33,865 nucleotides of DNA. It comes from JAFDXJ01 sp039811225 (lineage in GTDB: Bacteria; Bacteroidota; Bacteroidia; Chitinophagales; Chitinophagaceae). Position 1 is the stretch's first letter. Every line of letters begins with the position of its first letter. The position numbers were made by a program, and so were the translations under genes. The stretch lies in assembly GCA_039811225.1 (NCBI GenBank), contig JBDHYG010000023.1:1-33865 (forward strand), given 5' to 3'. Shown in pieces: positions 15,817 to 25,487 of the stretch. The notes under the pieces are model-generated. The model saw nothing but the letters and a program-made list of their open reading frames with translations, was not told where the DNA came from and did not search any database.

Positions 15817-15978
15817 ATGCAAAAAATATTTTACACCTCTTTTTCGCTGACTATAGCGCTATTTGTTCTACCCATGGCCAGGAATAAACTGGCCGAAGCC
15901 AGGTCGTCATCGGCTGAAATGCCCGCTACCACTGCATTTGCGGGGGGGGGTAAACCATTCCTTACACAACCATTTTAA
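15817..15978 (+). CDS. Short secreted-type protein with in-frame poly-G tract, possibly phase-variable or frameshifted
   Basis: As read here the product has 53 residues: an N-terminal signal-like hydrophobic segment (I-F-Y-T-S-F-S-L-T-I-A-L-F-V-L-P), a polar stretch, then A-F-A-G-G-G encoded by a run of nine G (15942-15950), and a stop eight codons later. If the run had eight or eleven G the frame would continue to 16210, giving 130 residues for eight G, ending in a Cys/Asn/Asp-rich tail with five cysteines in the last 34 residues. With ten G the frame stops at once. A good promoter precedes it, and the type IX secreted protein gene follows the end of the long frame after about 50 bp. I do not recognise a family. 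It may be a phase-variable gene, a decayed gene, or a run-length sequencing error. Confidence 0.5.
   Translation: MQKIFYTSFSLTIALFVLPMARNKLAEARSSSAEMPATTAFAGGGKPFLTQPF
15942..15950 (+). repeat. Homopolymer run of nine G inside a reading frame
   Basis: Nine consecutive G, striking in an AT-rich genome, lie in codons 42-45 of the short frame starting at 15817. Such runs are typical sites of slipped-strand mispairing. Confidence 0.9.
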
Positions 15979-16259
15979 AAATCGCAGTTGTCGTTTGCCA
16001 CTAAGTTTAATAAATAATAAGGCAAATCTATATATAGCTTCCCTGAGTTGTTTTTTCTTTCAATCCATTTTAAATGGAACCGCCGGATCATTGGCCGGAA
16101 CACAAAAATTTGTGGACTGCGAAGATTACCGCCATAGCAGTGGCTCCTGTGCTACGGCTGCAGATAACAATAATTGCAATGCCAATGATAATTGTAATGA
16201 CTCGCTGTAAAATAATTACAAATTACAATAAATTTTGAATAACTATAAAAATAATAAAG

Positions 16260-18038
16260 ATGAAAAATTTAATTAAAACATGTATGCTGTTGCTTACCAG
16301 CTTATCCTGTTCATGGATACAAGCCCAGGTAGGTTATTTAGATCCCACATTTGGTGATAATGGGATTGTTGTGCAAAAAAGATTAGGTTATACAGAAGGC
16401 TTATCGGTATTATCCGATGGCAAAATTCTTGTATGTGGTGGCGCCGGGCCGGATTATTATATGGATCGGTTTAATAGCGATGGAAGTAATGATAATACAT
16501 TTGGTGTCAATGGCCGGGTAGAATTGAATGTGGAAAACAAAGAAGCGTATTGTAAAGATTTAGCCGTACAGCCTGATGGGAAAATTATTTTAGTGGGATC
16601 TATAAACAAAACACCCACAAATTTTGATGTTGGTATAGTACGCTGCAAGCAGGATGGTAGTTTAGATAGTAGCTTTGGCCTCAATGGCCTGGTACGGGTT
16701 GATTTAATGAATAATGACTATTGTAATAGTGTCGCACTTCAACCGGACGGGAAAATACTCGTTACAGGAGCATCAGGTAATAGTATATATTATGTACAGG
16801 ATGCTTTTGTTATCCGGGTAAATACTGATGGAAGCCTCGATTCCGGATTTGCCGGAACCGGTATTTTTCAACAACATTTCTCAGTACAAATTGAAATTGC
16901 TTCTGTCATCGTGCAGCCCGATAATAAGATTTTAATGGGTGGGAAATATAATAAATATGCCCTCATTCCACCTTTTATGGTGGAACGATTTAATGAAGAT
17001 GGTACAGTAGATAGCAGTTTTGGTGTGGCTGGTATTGCTAAATATGGGTTTGGAGAAGAACAGGAAAGTTGGTCAAATAACTTCAACGATATGGCGCTTC
17101 AACCCGACGGAAAAATAGTTTGTGTAGGCCAGTCGGGCTATGATGTGTACAGTATGGCTATTTGCCGCTTTAATACAGATGGTAGTGTGGATGGAACTTT
17201 TGGAAATGGCGGTGGTATTTTTTATGAATACAATGGCCAGCGTTCCGCATTCTTTTCTGTTTGTGTTCAGGCAGATGGTAAAATTTTAGCTACTGGTGGA
17301 AGTTTAGTTGAAGGTGGTCCATTATTATTGTTACGTATTAATAGTGATGGTAGTTTAGATCAGAGTTTTGCATCAGGAGGAATACAAGCAACATATTATG
17401 GACAAGGCGTCCAAGGACATGAAGTTACAATTTTAACAGACCAAAAAATATTGGTAGCTGGTAATGTAGAAGCTGCATTTAATATGCTTGCCCGTTACAA
17501 TGGCGACAATATTCTCGCCACGCATTTCAAAAATGTAAAAGCGGTACAGGATAAAACAGGTGTAACGATTAGTTGGGAAACCCTCAACGAGAGCGGCACG
17601 AAGAGTTATAGTATAGAGCGCAGCAGCAATGCCACGGAATTTGCAAGCATAGCCACCGTTGCGGCCAAGGGTGGCTCGGAAAATAAGTATAGCTATATCG
17701 ATCAGCATCCATTGCAAGGCATTGCTTATTACCGCATCAAAGAAAATGCCCTGAATGGCACCGCCACTTACAGCAATACACTCAAAGTAATTTTTGAAAG
17801 TAATAAAGTTTCTCTCTATCCCAACCCGGCAAAGAATACACTTACCATTACCGGCTTAAACAAATTATATACCGCCACTATCCGCATCACGGATATACAT
17901 GGTAGAGAAATACTACAACAAAAAACCAACAACAGCAGTGAACTTACATTGACCATTCGTGCCCTTGCACAAGGCAGTTATTTTGTGTTGATAGAGCAAA
18001 ACGGGAAAGTAGATAAACTGCGGTTTATTAAAGAGTAG
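16260..18038 (+). CDS. Delta-60 repeat protein with type IX secretion sorting domain
   Basis: The 592-residue protein has a signal peptide (cut near A-Q-A-Q, residue 23) and then about seven or eight repeats of the 'delta-60' kind. Each has a Q-P-D-G-K-I-L type strand followed about 30-45 residues later by D-G-S-L-D-x-S-F-G, and together they probably form a beta-propeller (residues 25-415). A fibronectin-like linker follows (about 420-510, W-E-T-L-N-E-S-G). The last 75 residues are a type A T9SS sorting domain: L-Y-P-N-P-A-K-N-T-L-T-I, D-I-H-G-R-E-I and G-S-Y-F-V-L-I-E. It is therefore exported by Sec, moved across the outer membrane by T9SS and anchored or released. The ligand is unknown. 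It ends in TAG, so TAG is a normal stop here. Confidence 0.93.
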   Translation: MKNLIKTCMLLLTSLSCSWIQAQVGYLDPTFGDNGIVVQKRLGYTEGLSVLSDGKILVCGGAGPDYYMDRFNSDGSNDNTFGVNGRVELNVENKEAYCKDLAVQPDGKIILVGSINKTPTNFDVGIVRCKQDGSLDSSFGLNGLVRVDLMNNDYCNSVALQPDGKILVTGASGNSIYYVQDAFVIRVNTDGSLDSGFAGTGIFQQHFSVQIEIASVIVQPDNKILMGGKYNKYALIPPFMVERFNEDGTVDSSFGVAGIAKYGFGEEQESWSNNFNDMALQPDGKIVCVGQSGYDVYSMAICRFNTDGSVDGTFGNGGGIFYEYNGQRSAFFSVCVQADGKILATGGSLVEGGPLLLLRINSDGSLDQSFASGGIQATYYGQGVQGHEVTILTDQKILVAGNVEAAFNMLARYNGDNILATHFKNVKAVQDKTGVTISWETLNESGTKSYSIERSSNATEFASIATVAAKGGSENKYSYIDQHPLQGIAYYRIKENALNGTATYSNTLKVIFESNKVSLYPNPAKNTLTITGLNKLYTATIRITDIHGREILQQKTNNSSELTLTIRALAQGSYFVLIEQNGKVDKLRFIKE

Positions 18039-18060
18039 ATGGCATAAAATAAATTTTAGC

Positions 18061-18096
18061 AATGCAGGTATTTGAAAAGATGCCTGCATTTTTTTT
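18061..18096 (+). terminator. Strong rho-independent terminator after the T9SS protein gene
   Basis: AATGCAGG (18061-18068) pairs with CCTGCATT (18083-18090), with further wobble pairs inside, and is followed by a run of T to 18096. It lies 22 bp after the stop codon. Confidence 0.9.
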
Positions 18097-18154
18097 CCGT
18101 TTACTTTTTTATCTTGATACAAAAAACTAAAATTATTTTCCTGGTATATGGAAT

Positions 18155-18182
18155 AAAAAAAACCGCTACATGAAGTAACGGT
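18155..18182 (-). terminator. Rho-independent terminator after rpoC
   Basis: Read on the minus strand, ACCGTTAC and GTAGCGGT (18162-18169 and 18175-18182 on the plus strand) form an eight-pair stem with one G-T pair and a five-base loop, followed by a T run. It lies about 22 bp after the rpoC stop and faces the terminator of the convergent gene. Confidence 0.88.
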
Positions 18183-18204
18183 CTTTATGTTTAAGGTTGA
18201 AGGT

Positions 18205-21200
18205 TTATTCTTCTTCATCAAAATTCATTGCTTCTCTTGCCGTATTCAATAATTCATATTCTTCTTTATTGCCCACAATGAGGTTTTCGAATTCCCGGAT
18301 ACCGGTACCTGCAGGAATGGGATGCCCGGTGATGACATTTTCTTTCAAACCAATCATATCATCCGTCTTACCCTGTATGGCAGCGGTACTAAGCACTTTC
18401 GTAGTTTCCTGGAAGGATGCAGCGCTTATCCAACTTTGAACACCGAGGGAGGCTTTGGTAATCCCCAATAATACCGGCTGAGCAGTAGCAGGATGTGCAT
18501 CGCGCACTTCCGGTAATTTTTTATCGGCACGCCGCAGGATGGAATTTTCTTCCCGCAATTCCCGTAAGGAAACAATTTGTCCCGGTTTTAAAACCGTACT
18601 ATCTCCGGCATCTACAATAACTTTTTTATCAAAAATCCGGTCATTTTCAGCATTGAATTCAAAGCGGTCTTCCAGGTCTTCTTCAAGGAACCTGGTATCC
18701 CCGGCATCAACGATCTCCACTTTTTTCATCATTTGCCGAACAATAACTTCAATATGCTTATCATTGATCTTTACACCCTGTAAACGATATACTTCCTGGA
18801 TTTCATTCACTACATACTCCTGTACGGCAAATGGTCCGCGAATAGATAAGATGTCGGCTGGTGCAATTTGTCCGTCACTCAAAGGAGTGCCGGCTTTTAC
18901 AAAATCACCTTCCTGAACAAGAATCTGGCGGGTAAGCGGCACCAGGTATTTTTTAATGATACCGTCTTTGGCTTCCACGATAATCTCCCGGTTGCCTCTT
19001 TTTACATTACCAAATGATACAACACCATCAATCTCGCACACCACAGCCGGGTTACTCGGGTTACGTGCTTCGAATAATTCTGTTACCCGTGGCAAACCCC
19101 CGGTGATATCACTTGATTTCCGTAATGTCCGCGGGATCTTAACCAGGATCTGGCCGGCTTTTACCTCTTCGCCTTCTTCTACTACCAAACGGCTACCCAC
19201 CGGCAGGTTATATACTTTGGTATCTTTACTGCCTTTCACTTCCATTCCCGGGATCTTGGATTTGTCTTTTGTATCTATCACAACTTTATCCCGATGACCG
19301 GTTTGTTCATCCGACTCTTCGCGGTAAGTTATCCCTTCGAGTACATTCTCAAATTTTACTTCACCGGCAATTTCAGAAATAATAATATTGTTGAAAGGAT
19401 CCCATGTACAAATCACATCACCCTTTTTCACTTCCCGCCCGTCTTTTACCATTAACACAGAACCATAAGGCACATTATTGGTGCTAAGGATACGGTCATT
19501 TTTCATATCCATCAATCGAACTTCACCGGTACGGCCGATAACAACAATTGATTTTTTATCTTCGATATCATGTGATACTACGGTACGTAAGCCATCGAAA
19601 TGAATAGTACCATCAAATTTGGCTGTCAATTTCGATTCAACGGAAGAGGAGCCAGCCACCCCACCAACGTGGAATGTACGCAGGGTAAGCTGCGTTCCCG
19701 GTTCACCAATGGATTGGGCTGCAATAATACCTACTGCATCGCCCCGTTGTGCGATATAACCGGTAGCCAGGTTTTTACCATAACATTTTACACATACACC
19801 CCGCTTGGTTTCGCAAGTCAGCACTGAGCGGATATCAACGGCTTCGATACCGGCATCTTCTATGTGCTTGGCAATATCATGCGTAATTTCCATTCCGGCA
19901 CCAATCAATAACTCATCAGTAACCGGGTGATAAATATCATGCAATGACATACGGCCTACAATCCGGTCTGATAAAGGCTCAATAATATCTTCATTGTCTT
20001 TTAAAGCAGCAATAGCAATACCACGCAAGGTGCCGCAATCTTCTTCCGTGATGACCACATCCTGTGCTACATCCACCAACCTCCTGGTAAGATAACCGGC
20101 ATCGGCTGTTTTCAGGGCGGTATCTGCCAGGCCTTTACGGGCGCCGTGTGTGGAGATAAAATAATCCAACACATTCAGGCCACCTTTAAAGTTGGACAAA
20201 ATGGGATTTTCAATAACCTCGGAACCACTGGAACCGCTCTTCCTTGGTTTGGCCATCAAGCCCCGGATCCCAGCCAACTGTTTTACCTGTGTTTTGGAAC
20301 CCCTTGCACCGGAATCCAACATCATGTACACGGAGTTGAAACCTAACTGGTCACTGGCCATTTCGCGTATAAGCGTTTCAGTAAGGCGGGTATCTACCCG
20401 GCTCCAGATATCAATTACCTGGTTATAGCGTTCATTATTTGTAATGAAACCCATATTATAGTTATCCCATACTTCATCTACTTCGGCTTTAGCACTCTCT
20501 AATAAACTATCACGAATTTCCGGGATGATCAGGTCATTTACACTGAATGATAAACCTCCTTTGAAGGCCATTCGGAAACCGAGCGTTTTAATATCATCGA
20601 GGAATTTTGCCGTTGTGGGTATATCCGTGATCTTGATAATATCACCAATAATTTCACGCAGGTTTTTCTTGGTAAGAATGGTATTGATATAACCAACTTC
20701 AGCAGGTACCAATTGATTGAACATGATGCGGCCAATAGTAGTTTCAACTATTTTTTTCACCAATTCTCCTTTTTCCCTTACGAGTACCCGCACTTTTACA
20801 AAGGCATGTAAATCGGCGATCTTTTCATTATAAGCAATCATGGCTTCCTCCATATTGTAGAAAGTCATGCCTTCCCCTTTAATTTTTACTTTATCGGTAG
20901 ATTTTTTGCCTTTAGTAATATAATACAGCCCGAGGACCATGTCTTGAGAAGGCAGGGTAATGGGCGTACCATTTTGTGGGTTTAAAATATTATGGGCTGA
21001 TAACATCAGCAACTGGGCTTCTAAAATAGCTGCATTGCTCAGGGGCACATGCACCGCCATCTGGTCACCATCAAAGTCAGCGTTGAAGGCTGTTGTTACG
21101 AGCGGATGGAGCTGAATTGCTTTACCTTCCACCATTTTTGGCTGGAAAGCCTGGATGGATAAACGGTGCAGAGTAGGGGCCCGGTTGAGTAATACCGGGT

Positions 21201-22497
21201 GGCCTTTTAATATGTTTTCCAAAATATCCCAAACAATTGCGTCTTTCCGATCCACTAATTTCTTGGCCGATTTCACGGTTTTAACAATACCCCTTTCAAT
21301 AAGTTTGCGAATGATAAATGGTTTGAACAACTCAGCAGCCATATCTTTTGGCAAACCACATTCATGCATTTTCAAATCAGGTCCTACCACGATTACACTA
21401 CGGCCGGAATAATCCACCCGCTTACCTAAAAGATTCTGCCGGAAACGGCCCTGCTTTCCTTTCAATACATCAGAAAGTGATTTTAGGGCCCGGCCTCCTT
21501 CTGCTTTAACTGCATTGGATTTACGGCTATTGTCAAATAAAGAGTCGATGGCTTCCTGCAGCATCCGCTTTTCATTGCGGAGAATCACTTCAGGCGCTTT
21601 GATTTCGAGTAAGCGTTTCAGGCGGTTGTTCCGGATAATTACCCGGCGATATAAATCGTTTAAATCAGAAGAAGCAAAACGGCCACCATCTAAAGGTACC
21701 AACGGCCTGAGTTCCGGCGGGATGACGGGGATATATTGCATCACCATCCATTCCGGGCGATTGGTAATGCGCATACCGGCATCGCGGAAACCTTCCACCA
21801 CGCTCAGCCTTTTTAAGGCATCTGCTTTCCGTTGCTGGGAAGTTTCGTGTGCCGCAGAGTTACGCAGGGTATAGCTTAATTCATCCAGGTCAATTTTTGC
21901 CAATAAATCCTGAACCGCTTCAGCACCCATCTTTGCAATGAATTTTTGTGGGTCATCATCCGGGAGCATTTGATTTTCACGGGGCAGGTTATCCAGGATT
22001 TCCAGGTATTCTTCTTCACTCAGGAGGTCGCCCATTTGCAGGCCTTTATCTTCACGGATACCCGGTTGAATTACGGCATAACGTTCGTAATAAACTATGG
22101 TTTCCAGTTTTTTGGAACTCATGCCCAGCAGATATCCAATTTTGTTGGGCAGGCTTTTGAAATACCAGATATGTACGATGGGTACCACGAGTTTAATGTG
22201 GCCCATTCTTTCACGACGAACTTTTTTCTCGGTGACTTCTACACCACAACGATCGCATACAATGCCTTTATAGCGGATACGTTTATATTTTCCACAGGCA
22301 CATTCATAATCCTTTACCGGGCCAAAAATTCTTTCGCAAAACAAACCATCCCGTTCCGGCTTATAAGTGCGGTAATTGATGGTTTCCGGTTTCAGGACTT
22401 CCCCAAAACTTCTTTCCAGGATGCTATCCGGAGATGCAAGGCCGATGGTGATTTTTGAAAATGCGGATCGGTTGCGGTTGTCTTTAGTGATGGCCAT
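18205..22497 (-). CDS. rpoC: DNA-directed RNA polymerase subunit beta'
   Basis: The 1430-residue catalytic subunit of RNA polymerase. The N-terminal zinc site is visible as C66-A-C68 and C81-D-R-C84. The catalytic magnesium motif N472-A-D-F-D-G-D-Q479 is intact. The second zinc site lies in the V-L-T-C-E-T-K-R-G-V-C-V-K-C block with a preceding E-D-C-G-T-L-R-G. Q-S-I-G-E-P-G-T-Q-L-T-L-R-T-F is the trigger-loop region. Length and domain order fit Bacteroidota beta'. Normally rpoB lies directly upstream in the same operon; here the upstream same-strand gene is clpC, and rpoB is not in the window. A near-consensus promoter lies about 200 bp upstream, so rpoC appears to be transcribed on its own. 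The gene itself looks intact. Confidence 0.99.
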   Translation of the reverse strand: MAITKDNRNRSAFSKITIGLASPDSILERSFGEVLKPETINYRTYKPERDGLFCERIFGPVKDYECACGKYKRIRYKGIVCDRCGVEVTEKKVRRERMGHIKLVVPIVHIWYFKSLPNKIGYLLGMSSKKLETIVYYERYAVIQPGIREDKGLQMGDLLSEEEYLEILDNLPRENQMLPDDDPQKFIAKMGAEAVQDLLAKIDLDELSYTLRNSAAHETSQQRKADALKRLSVVEGFRDAGMRITNRPEWMVMQYIPVIPPELRPLVPLDGGRFASSDLNDLYRRVIIRNNRLKRLLEIKAPEVILRNEKRMLQEAIDSLFDNSRKSNAVKAEGGRALKSLSDVLKGKQGRFRQNLLGKRVDYSGRSVIVVGPDLKMHECGLPKDMAAELFKPFIIRKLIERGIVKTVKSAKKLVDRKDAIVWDILENILKGHPVLLNRAPTLHRLSIQAFQPKMVEGKAIQLHPLVTTAFNADFDGDQMAVHVPLSNAAILEAQLLMLSAHNILNPQNGTPITLPSQDMVLGLYYITKGKKSTDKVKIKGEGMTFYNMEEAMIAYNEKIADLHAFVKVRVLVREKGELVKKIVETTIGRIMFNQLVPAEVGYINTILTKKNLREIIGDIIKITDIPTTAKFLDDIKTLGFRMAFKGGLSFSVNDLIIPEIRDSLLESAKAEVDEVWDNYNMGFITNNERYNQVIDIWSRVDTRLTETLIREMASDQLGFNSVYMMLDSGARGSKTQVKQLAGIRGLMAKPRKSGSSGSEVIENPILSNFKGGLNVLDYFISTHGARKGLADTALKTADAGYLTRRLVDVAQDVVITEEDCGTLRGIAIAALKDNEDIIEPLSDRIVGRMSLHDIYHPVTDELLIGAGMEITHDIAKHIEDAGIEAVDIRSVLTCETKRGVCVKCYGKNLATGYIAQRGDAVGIIAAQSIGEPGTQLTLRTFHVGGVAGSSSVESKLTAKFDGTIHFDGLRTVVSHDIEDKKSIVVIGRTGEVRLMDMKNDRILSTNNVPYGSVLMVKDGREVKKGDVICTWDPFNNIIISEIAGEVKFENVLEGITYREESDEQTGHRDKVVIDTKDKSKIPGMEVKGSKDTKVYNLPVGSRLVVEEGEEVKAGQILVKIPRTLRKSSDITGGLPRVTELFEARNPSNPAVVCEIDGVVSFGNVKRGNREIIVEAKDGIIKKYLVPLTRQILVQEGDFVKAGTPLSDGQIAPADILSIRGPFAVQEYVVNEIQEVYRLQGVKINDKHIEVIVRQMMKKVEIVDAGDTRFLEEDLEDRFEFNAENDRIFDKKVIVDAGDSTVLKPGQIVSLRELREENSILRRADKKLPEVRDAHPATAQPVLLGITKASLGVQSWISAASFQETTKVLSTAAIQGKTDDMIGLKENVITGHPIPAGTGIREFENLIVGNKEEYELLNTAREAMNFDEEE

Positions 22498-22872
22498 ATT
22501 TGTATTTCAAATTATTAATGATAAAAACCCGTTTTCGATATGCCTGTTTGACTTTTCATTCAGTGTTATTCCATTCATAGCCACTCAAAAAACTTACATG
22601 CACAAAAGAATCTCATTCTCCTGGTAGAAGTTATTTGTGGCTGTTTTTAAAAAAGATGAAATGGAAAGGCTGAGAATATCAAAATGCATAGGGCGGCAAA
22701 GGTACAATTTTATCCAATATGACAAAAATCATTCCTTAATATTTTCCAAAATCCTTTATAAGGATCTAGTGGCTACATCAAATGCCGCTTTTGGATCATA
22801 AAATGGAAAGTAACCTGAAATGCACAACCCATTTATACATAAAATTAAATACTAATGTGTTGTCCTGCGATT
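22498..22872 (-). other. rpoC leader and clpC-rpoC intergenic region
   Basis: This gap holds no coding sequence that I can recognise and no rpoB remnant. It contains the rpoC promoter (22697-22726), a leader of about 190 nt from there to the rpoC ATG, and an inverted repeat ATCCTT-TAT-AAGGAT at 22751-22765. On the minus strand that repeat is followed by TTTT, so it might be a weak terminator for clpC. I see no obvious riboswitch or ribosomal-protein-binding structure in the leader, but I could not fold it. Confidence 0.5.
22697..22726 (-). promoter_or_regulatory. rpoC promoter
   Basis: Read on the minus strand, TTTG (22723-22726) and TACCTTTG (22697-22704) are separated by exactly 18 bp. Both boxes match the Bacteroidota housekeeping consensus TTTG / TAnnTTTG without mismatch. 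This is the best promoter match in the window. Confidence 0.8.
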
Positions 22873-25401
22873 TTATTGGACACTTTCTTCGGCCCGGCTT
22901 TTGAATTCAAACTTTATTTTACCATTTTCCGCATCGAAATTAGCGATCAGGGCATCCCCGTTTTTCACGTGCATATTGATGATTTCTTCAGCCAATGGAT
23001 CTTCGAGGTATTTTTGAATAGCCCGGTGTAATGGCCTGGCACCAAACTGCACGTCATAGCCTTTTTCGGCGAGAAAATCTTTTGCTTCTTTCGTCAGTTC
23101 CAGGGTAAAGCCCAGGGCGCTTAAGCGTTTTGTCACATCTTTCAACAGCAGGTCAATAATCTCGAGGATATTTTCTTTGGTCAATGAATTAAAAATGACC
23201 ACATCATCCACGCGGTTCAGGAATTCCGGGGAAAAAGTGCGTTTCAGTGCTTTTTCGATAACGGCTTTATTATTTTCATCCTGGTTTTGCATCCGGCTGG
23301 CGGTAGCAAAACCAACACCATCGCCAAACTCTTTTAACTGGCGTACACCAATATTGGAAGTCATGATAATGATGGTATTTTTAAAATCCACTTTCCGGCC
23401 AAGGCCATCGGTCAGTTGGCCATCATCCAATACCTGCAATAAAATATTATAAATATCAGGATGTGCTTTTTCAATTTCGTCCAACAGGATCACACTATAT
23501 GGTTTCCGCCGGATTTTTTCAGTGAGCTGGCCGCCTTCTTCGTAACCCACATAGCCGGGAGGCGCACCAATTAAACGGCTGAGCGAAAATTTTTCCATGT
23601 ATTCACTCATATCAATGCGCACCAGGGCATCGAGGCTGTCAAACATATAACGGGAAAGCGCCCGGGCAAGCTCGGTTTTACCCACACCGGTTGGGCCCAG
23701 GAAAATAAAGGAACCCACTGGTTTCTTGGGATCTTTCAGACCGACCCGGTTTCGCTGAATAGCTTTTACCACTTTTTCAATGGCTTGTTCCTGGCCTATA
23801 ACCACTGACTGCATATCCTTTTGCATATTACGCAACTTCTCACTTTCTGCCTGCACCATCCGTTTCACCGGGATACCGGTCATCATGCTGACTACTTCTG
23901 CAATAGCATCTTCATCAATCGGGTAGCGCTTATGTTTGCTTTCTTCTTCCCAGTCTGATTTTGCTTTTTCCAATTCTTCACCCAGTCTTTTTTCTTTATC
24001 CCGGAGAGAAGCAGCTTCCTCGAATCGTTGGCTTTTTACCACTTTATTTTTCTCCAGTTTTATTTCTTCAATTTTCTTTTCGAGGTCCACAATGCTTTGG
24101 GGGACATTAATATTTTTCAGGTGCACCCGGGCGCCCACTTCATCTAATACATCAATGGCTTTATCGGGCAGGAGCCGATCGGTCATATAGCGGTCACTGA
24201 GTCGTACACAGGCATCAATAGCATCATCACTATAGATTACATTATGATAGTCCTCGTATTTGGATTTAATATTTTCCAGTATCTGGATTGTATCTTCCAT
24301 GGAAGGAGGATCGATCATGACTTTTTGAAAACGACGATCCAGGGCACCATCTTTTTCAATATGCATACGGTATTCATCCAATGTGGAGGCGCCGATACAT
24401 TGCAATTCACCACGGGAGAGTGCTGGTTTAAAGATATTGCTGGCATCGAGAGAACCACTGGCACCGCCTGCTCCCACGATAGTATGGATTTCATCAATAA
24501 ATAAAATCACATCGCGGTTTTTTTCCAGTTCATTCATAATTGCTTTCATGCGTTCTTCAAACTGGCCCCGGTATTTTGTACCGGCCACAAGCGCCGCCAG
24601 GTCCAGGCTAATCACTCTTTTATCAAATAAAACGCGGCTTACTTTGCGCTGCACGATGCGCAGGGCAAGGCCTTCCACGATGGCTGTTTTGCCCACTCCC
24701 GGCTCCCCGATGAGGATGGGATTATTTTTCTTCCGACGGGATAAAATTTGCGAAACCCGTTCTATCTCTGTTTCTCTTCCTACGATGGGATCCAATGCCC
24801 CTGTTTCTGCGAGGCGGGTGATATCCCGGCCAAAATTATCTAAGACAGGTGTCTTGCTTTTGGCTCCCGTCCCGGTCTTGCTTTTGGAAGGAGATACATA
24901 ATTTCTTTTTTCTTCTTCAAATTCTTCTTCATTCTCTTCGGAATATTCACTTTGTACTTCGTTATTTTTTACCATACCCAGGTCATTTCTGAAGATATCA
25001 TAATCTATATCAAACTGGTTGAGAATTTGTGTAGCAATATTTTCCTTGTTTTTCAAAATAGAAAGCATTAGATGCTCGGTTTCCACAAAATTGCTTTTCA
25101 TGGCTTTTTGTTCGAGCACAGAAACACGAATAACTTTCTCCGCCTGTTTGGTAAGTGGCAGGCTGTTGATATTGGCAATATTTTTATCCGTCTTATCTTT
25201 TACGGCAAGCTCAATTTCCTTTCTCAGTTCATACAGGTCCACATTCAATTGTTTCAAAATTTTAATGGCTGTATTATCTCCCTCACGGATCAAACCCAGT
25301 AAAAGATGCTCCGTGCCGATAAAGTCATTTCCCAGTCTTAAGGCTTCCTCCCGGCTAAAGGAGATAATTTCTTTAACCTGGGGTGAAAAGTTATTGTCCA
25401 T
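22873..25401 (-). CDS. clpC: ATP-dependent Clp protease ATP-binding subunit ClpC
   Basis: The 842-residue Hsp100 unfoldase feeds proteins to the ClpP protease. Two N-terminal Clp repeats span about residues 5-145, followed by an acidic, low-complexity linker (E-E-N-E-E-E-F-E-E-E, 155-165). AAA domain 1 has Walker A G232-E-P-G-V-G-K-T239 and F-I-D-E-I-H. A UvrB/UvrC motif in the middle region (S-Q-R-F-E-E-A-A-S-L-R-D) separates ClpC from ClpA and ClpB. AAA domain 2 has G-P-T-G-V-G-K-T-E near residue 560 and L-L-D-E-I-E-K-A-H. No ctsR, mcsA or mcsB lies beside it, unlike in Firmicutes. It is divergent from the STAS gene, with a short AT-rich gap between them. Confidence 0.98.
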   Translation of the reverse strand: MDNNFSPQVKEIISFSREEALRLGNDFIGTEHLLLGLIREGDNTAIKILKQLNVDLYELRKEIELAVKDKTDKNIANINSLPLTKQAEKVIRVSVLEQKAMKSNFVETEHLMLSILKNKENIATQILNQFDIDYDIFRNDLGMVKNNEVQSEYSEENEEEFEEEKRNYVSPSKSKTGTGAKSKTPVLDNFGRDITRLAETGALDPIVGRETEIERVSQILSRRKKNNPILIGEPGVGKTAIVEGLALRIVQRKVSRVLFDKRVISLDLAALVAGTKYRGQFEERMKAIMNELEKNRDVILFIDEIHTIVGAGGASGSLDASNIFKPALSRGELQCIGASTLDEYRMHIEKDGALDRRFQKVMIDPPSMEDTIQILENIKSKYEDYHNVIYSDDAIDACVRLSDRYMTDRLLPDKAIDVLDEVGARVHLKNINVPQSIVDLEKKIEEIKLEKNKVVKSQRFEEAASLRDKEKRLGEELEKAKSDWEEESKHKRYPIDEDAIAEVVSMMTGIPVKRMVQAESEKLRNMQKDMQSVVIGQEQAIEKVVKAIQRNRVGLKDPKKPVGSFIFLGPTGVGKTELARALSRYMFDSLDALVRIDMSEYMEKFSLSRLIGAPPGYVGYEEGGQLTEKIRRKPYSVILLDEIEKAHPDIYNILLQVLDDGQLTDGLGRKVDFKNTIIIMTSNIGVRQLKEFGDGVGFATASRMQNQDENNKAVIEKALKRTFSPEFLNRVDDVVIFNSLTKENILEIIDLLLKDVTKRLSALGFTLELTKEAKDFLAEKGYDVQFGARPLHRAIQKYLEDPLAEEIINMHVKNGDALIANFDAENGKIKFEFKSRAEESVQ

Positions 25402-25487
25402 TTAAATATGTTTATACAATAATAACAAATAAATTTGATCCATCACGTTATGCATTTTTGCACAAATGTTAAATAAAAATACATATT

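Noticed and set aside
15863..16210. 115-codon frame as an independent gene
   Set aside because: Its first part lies inside the promoter-driven small gene in another frame, and its early residues look non-coding. It makes sense only as an extension of the frame starting at 15817 if the G run changes length.
21946..22458. Long plus-strand frame of 170 codons antisense to rpoC
   Set aside because: It mirrors the conserved rpoC N-terminus. Such antisense frames arise from codon bias of the real gene.
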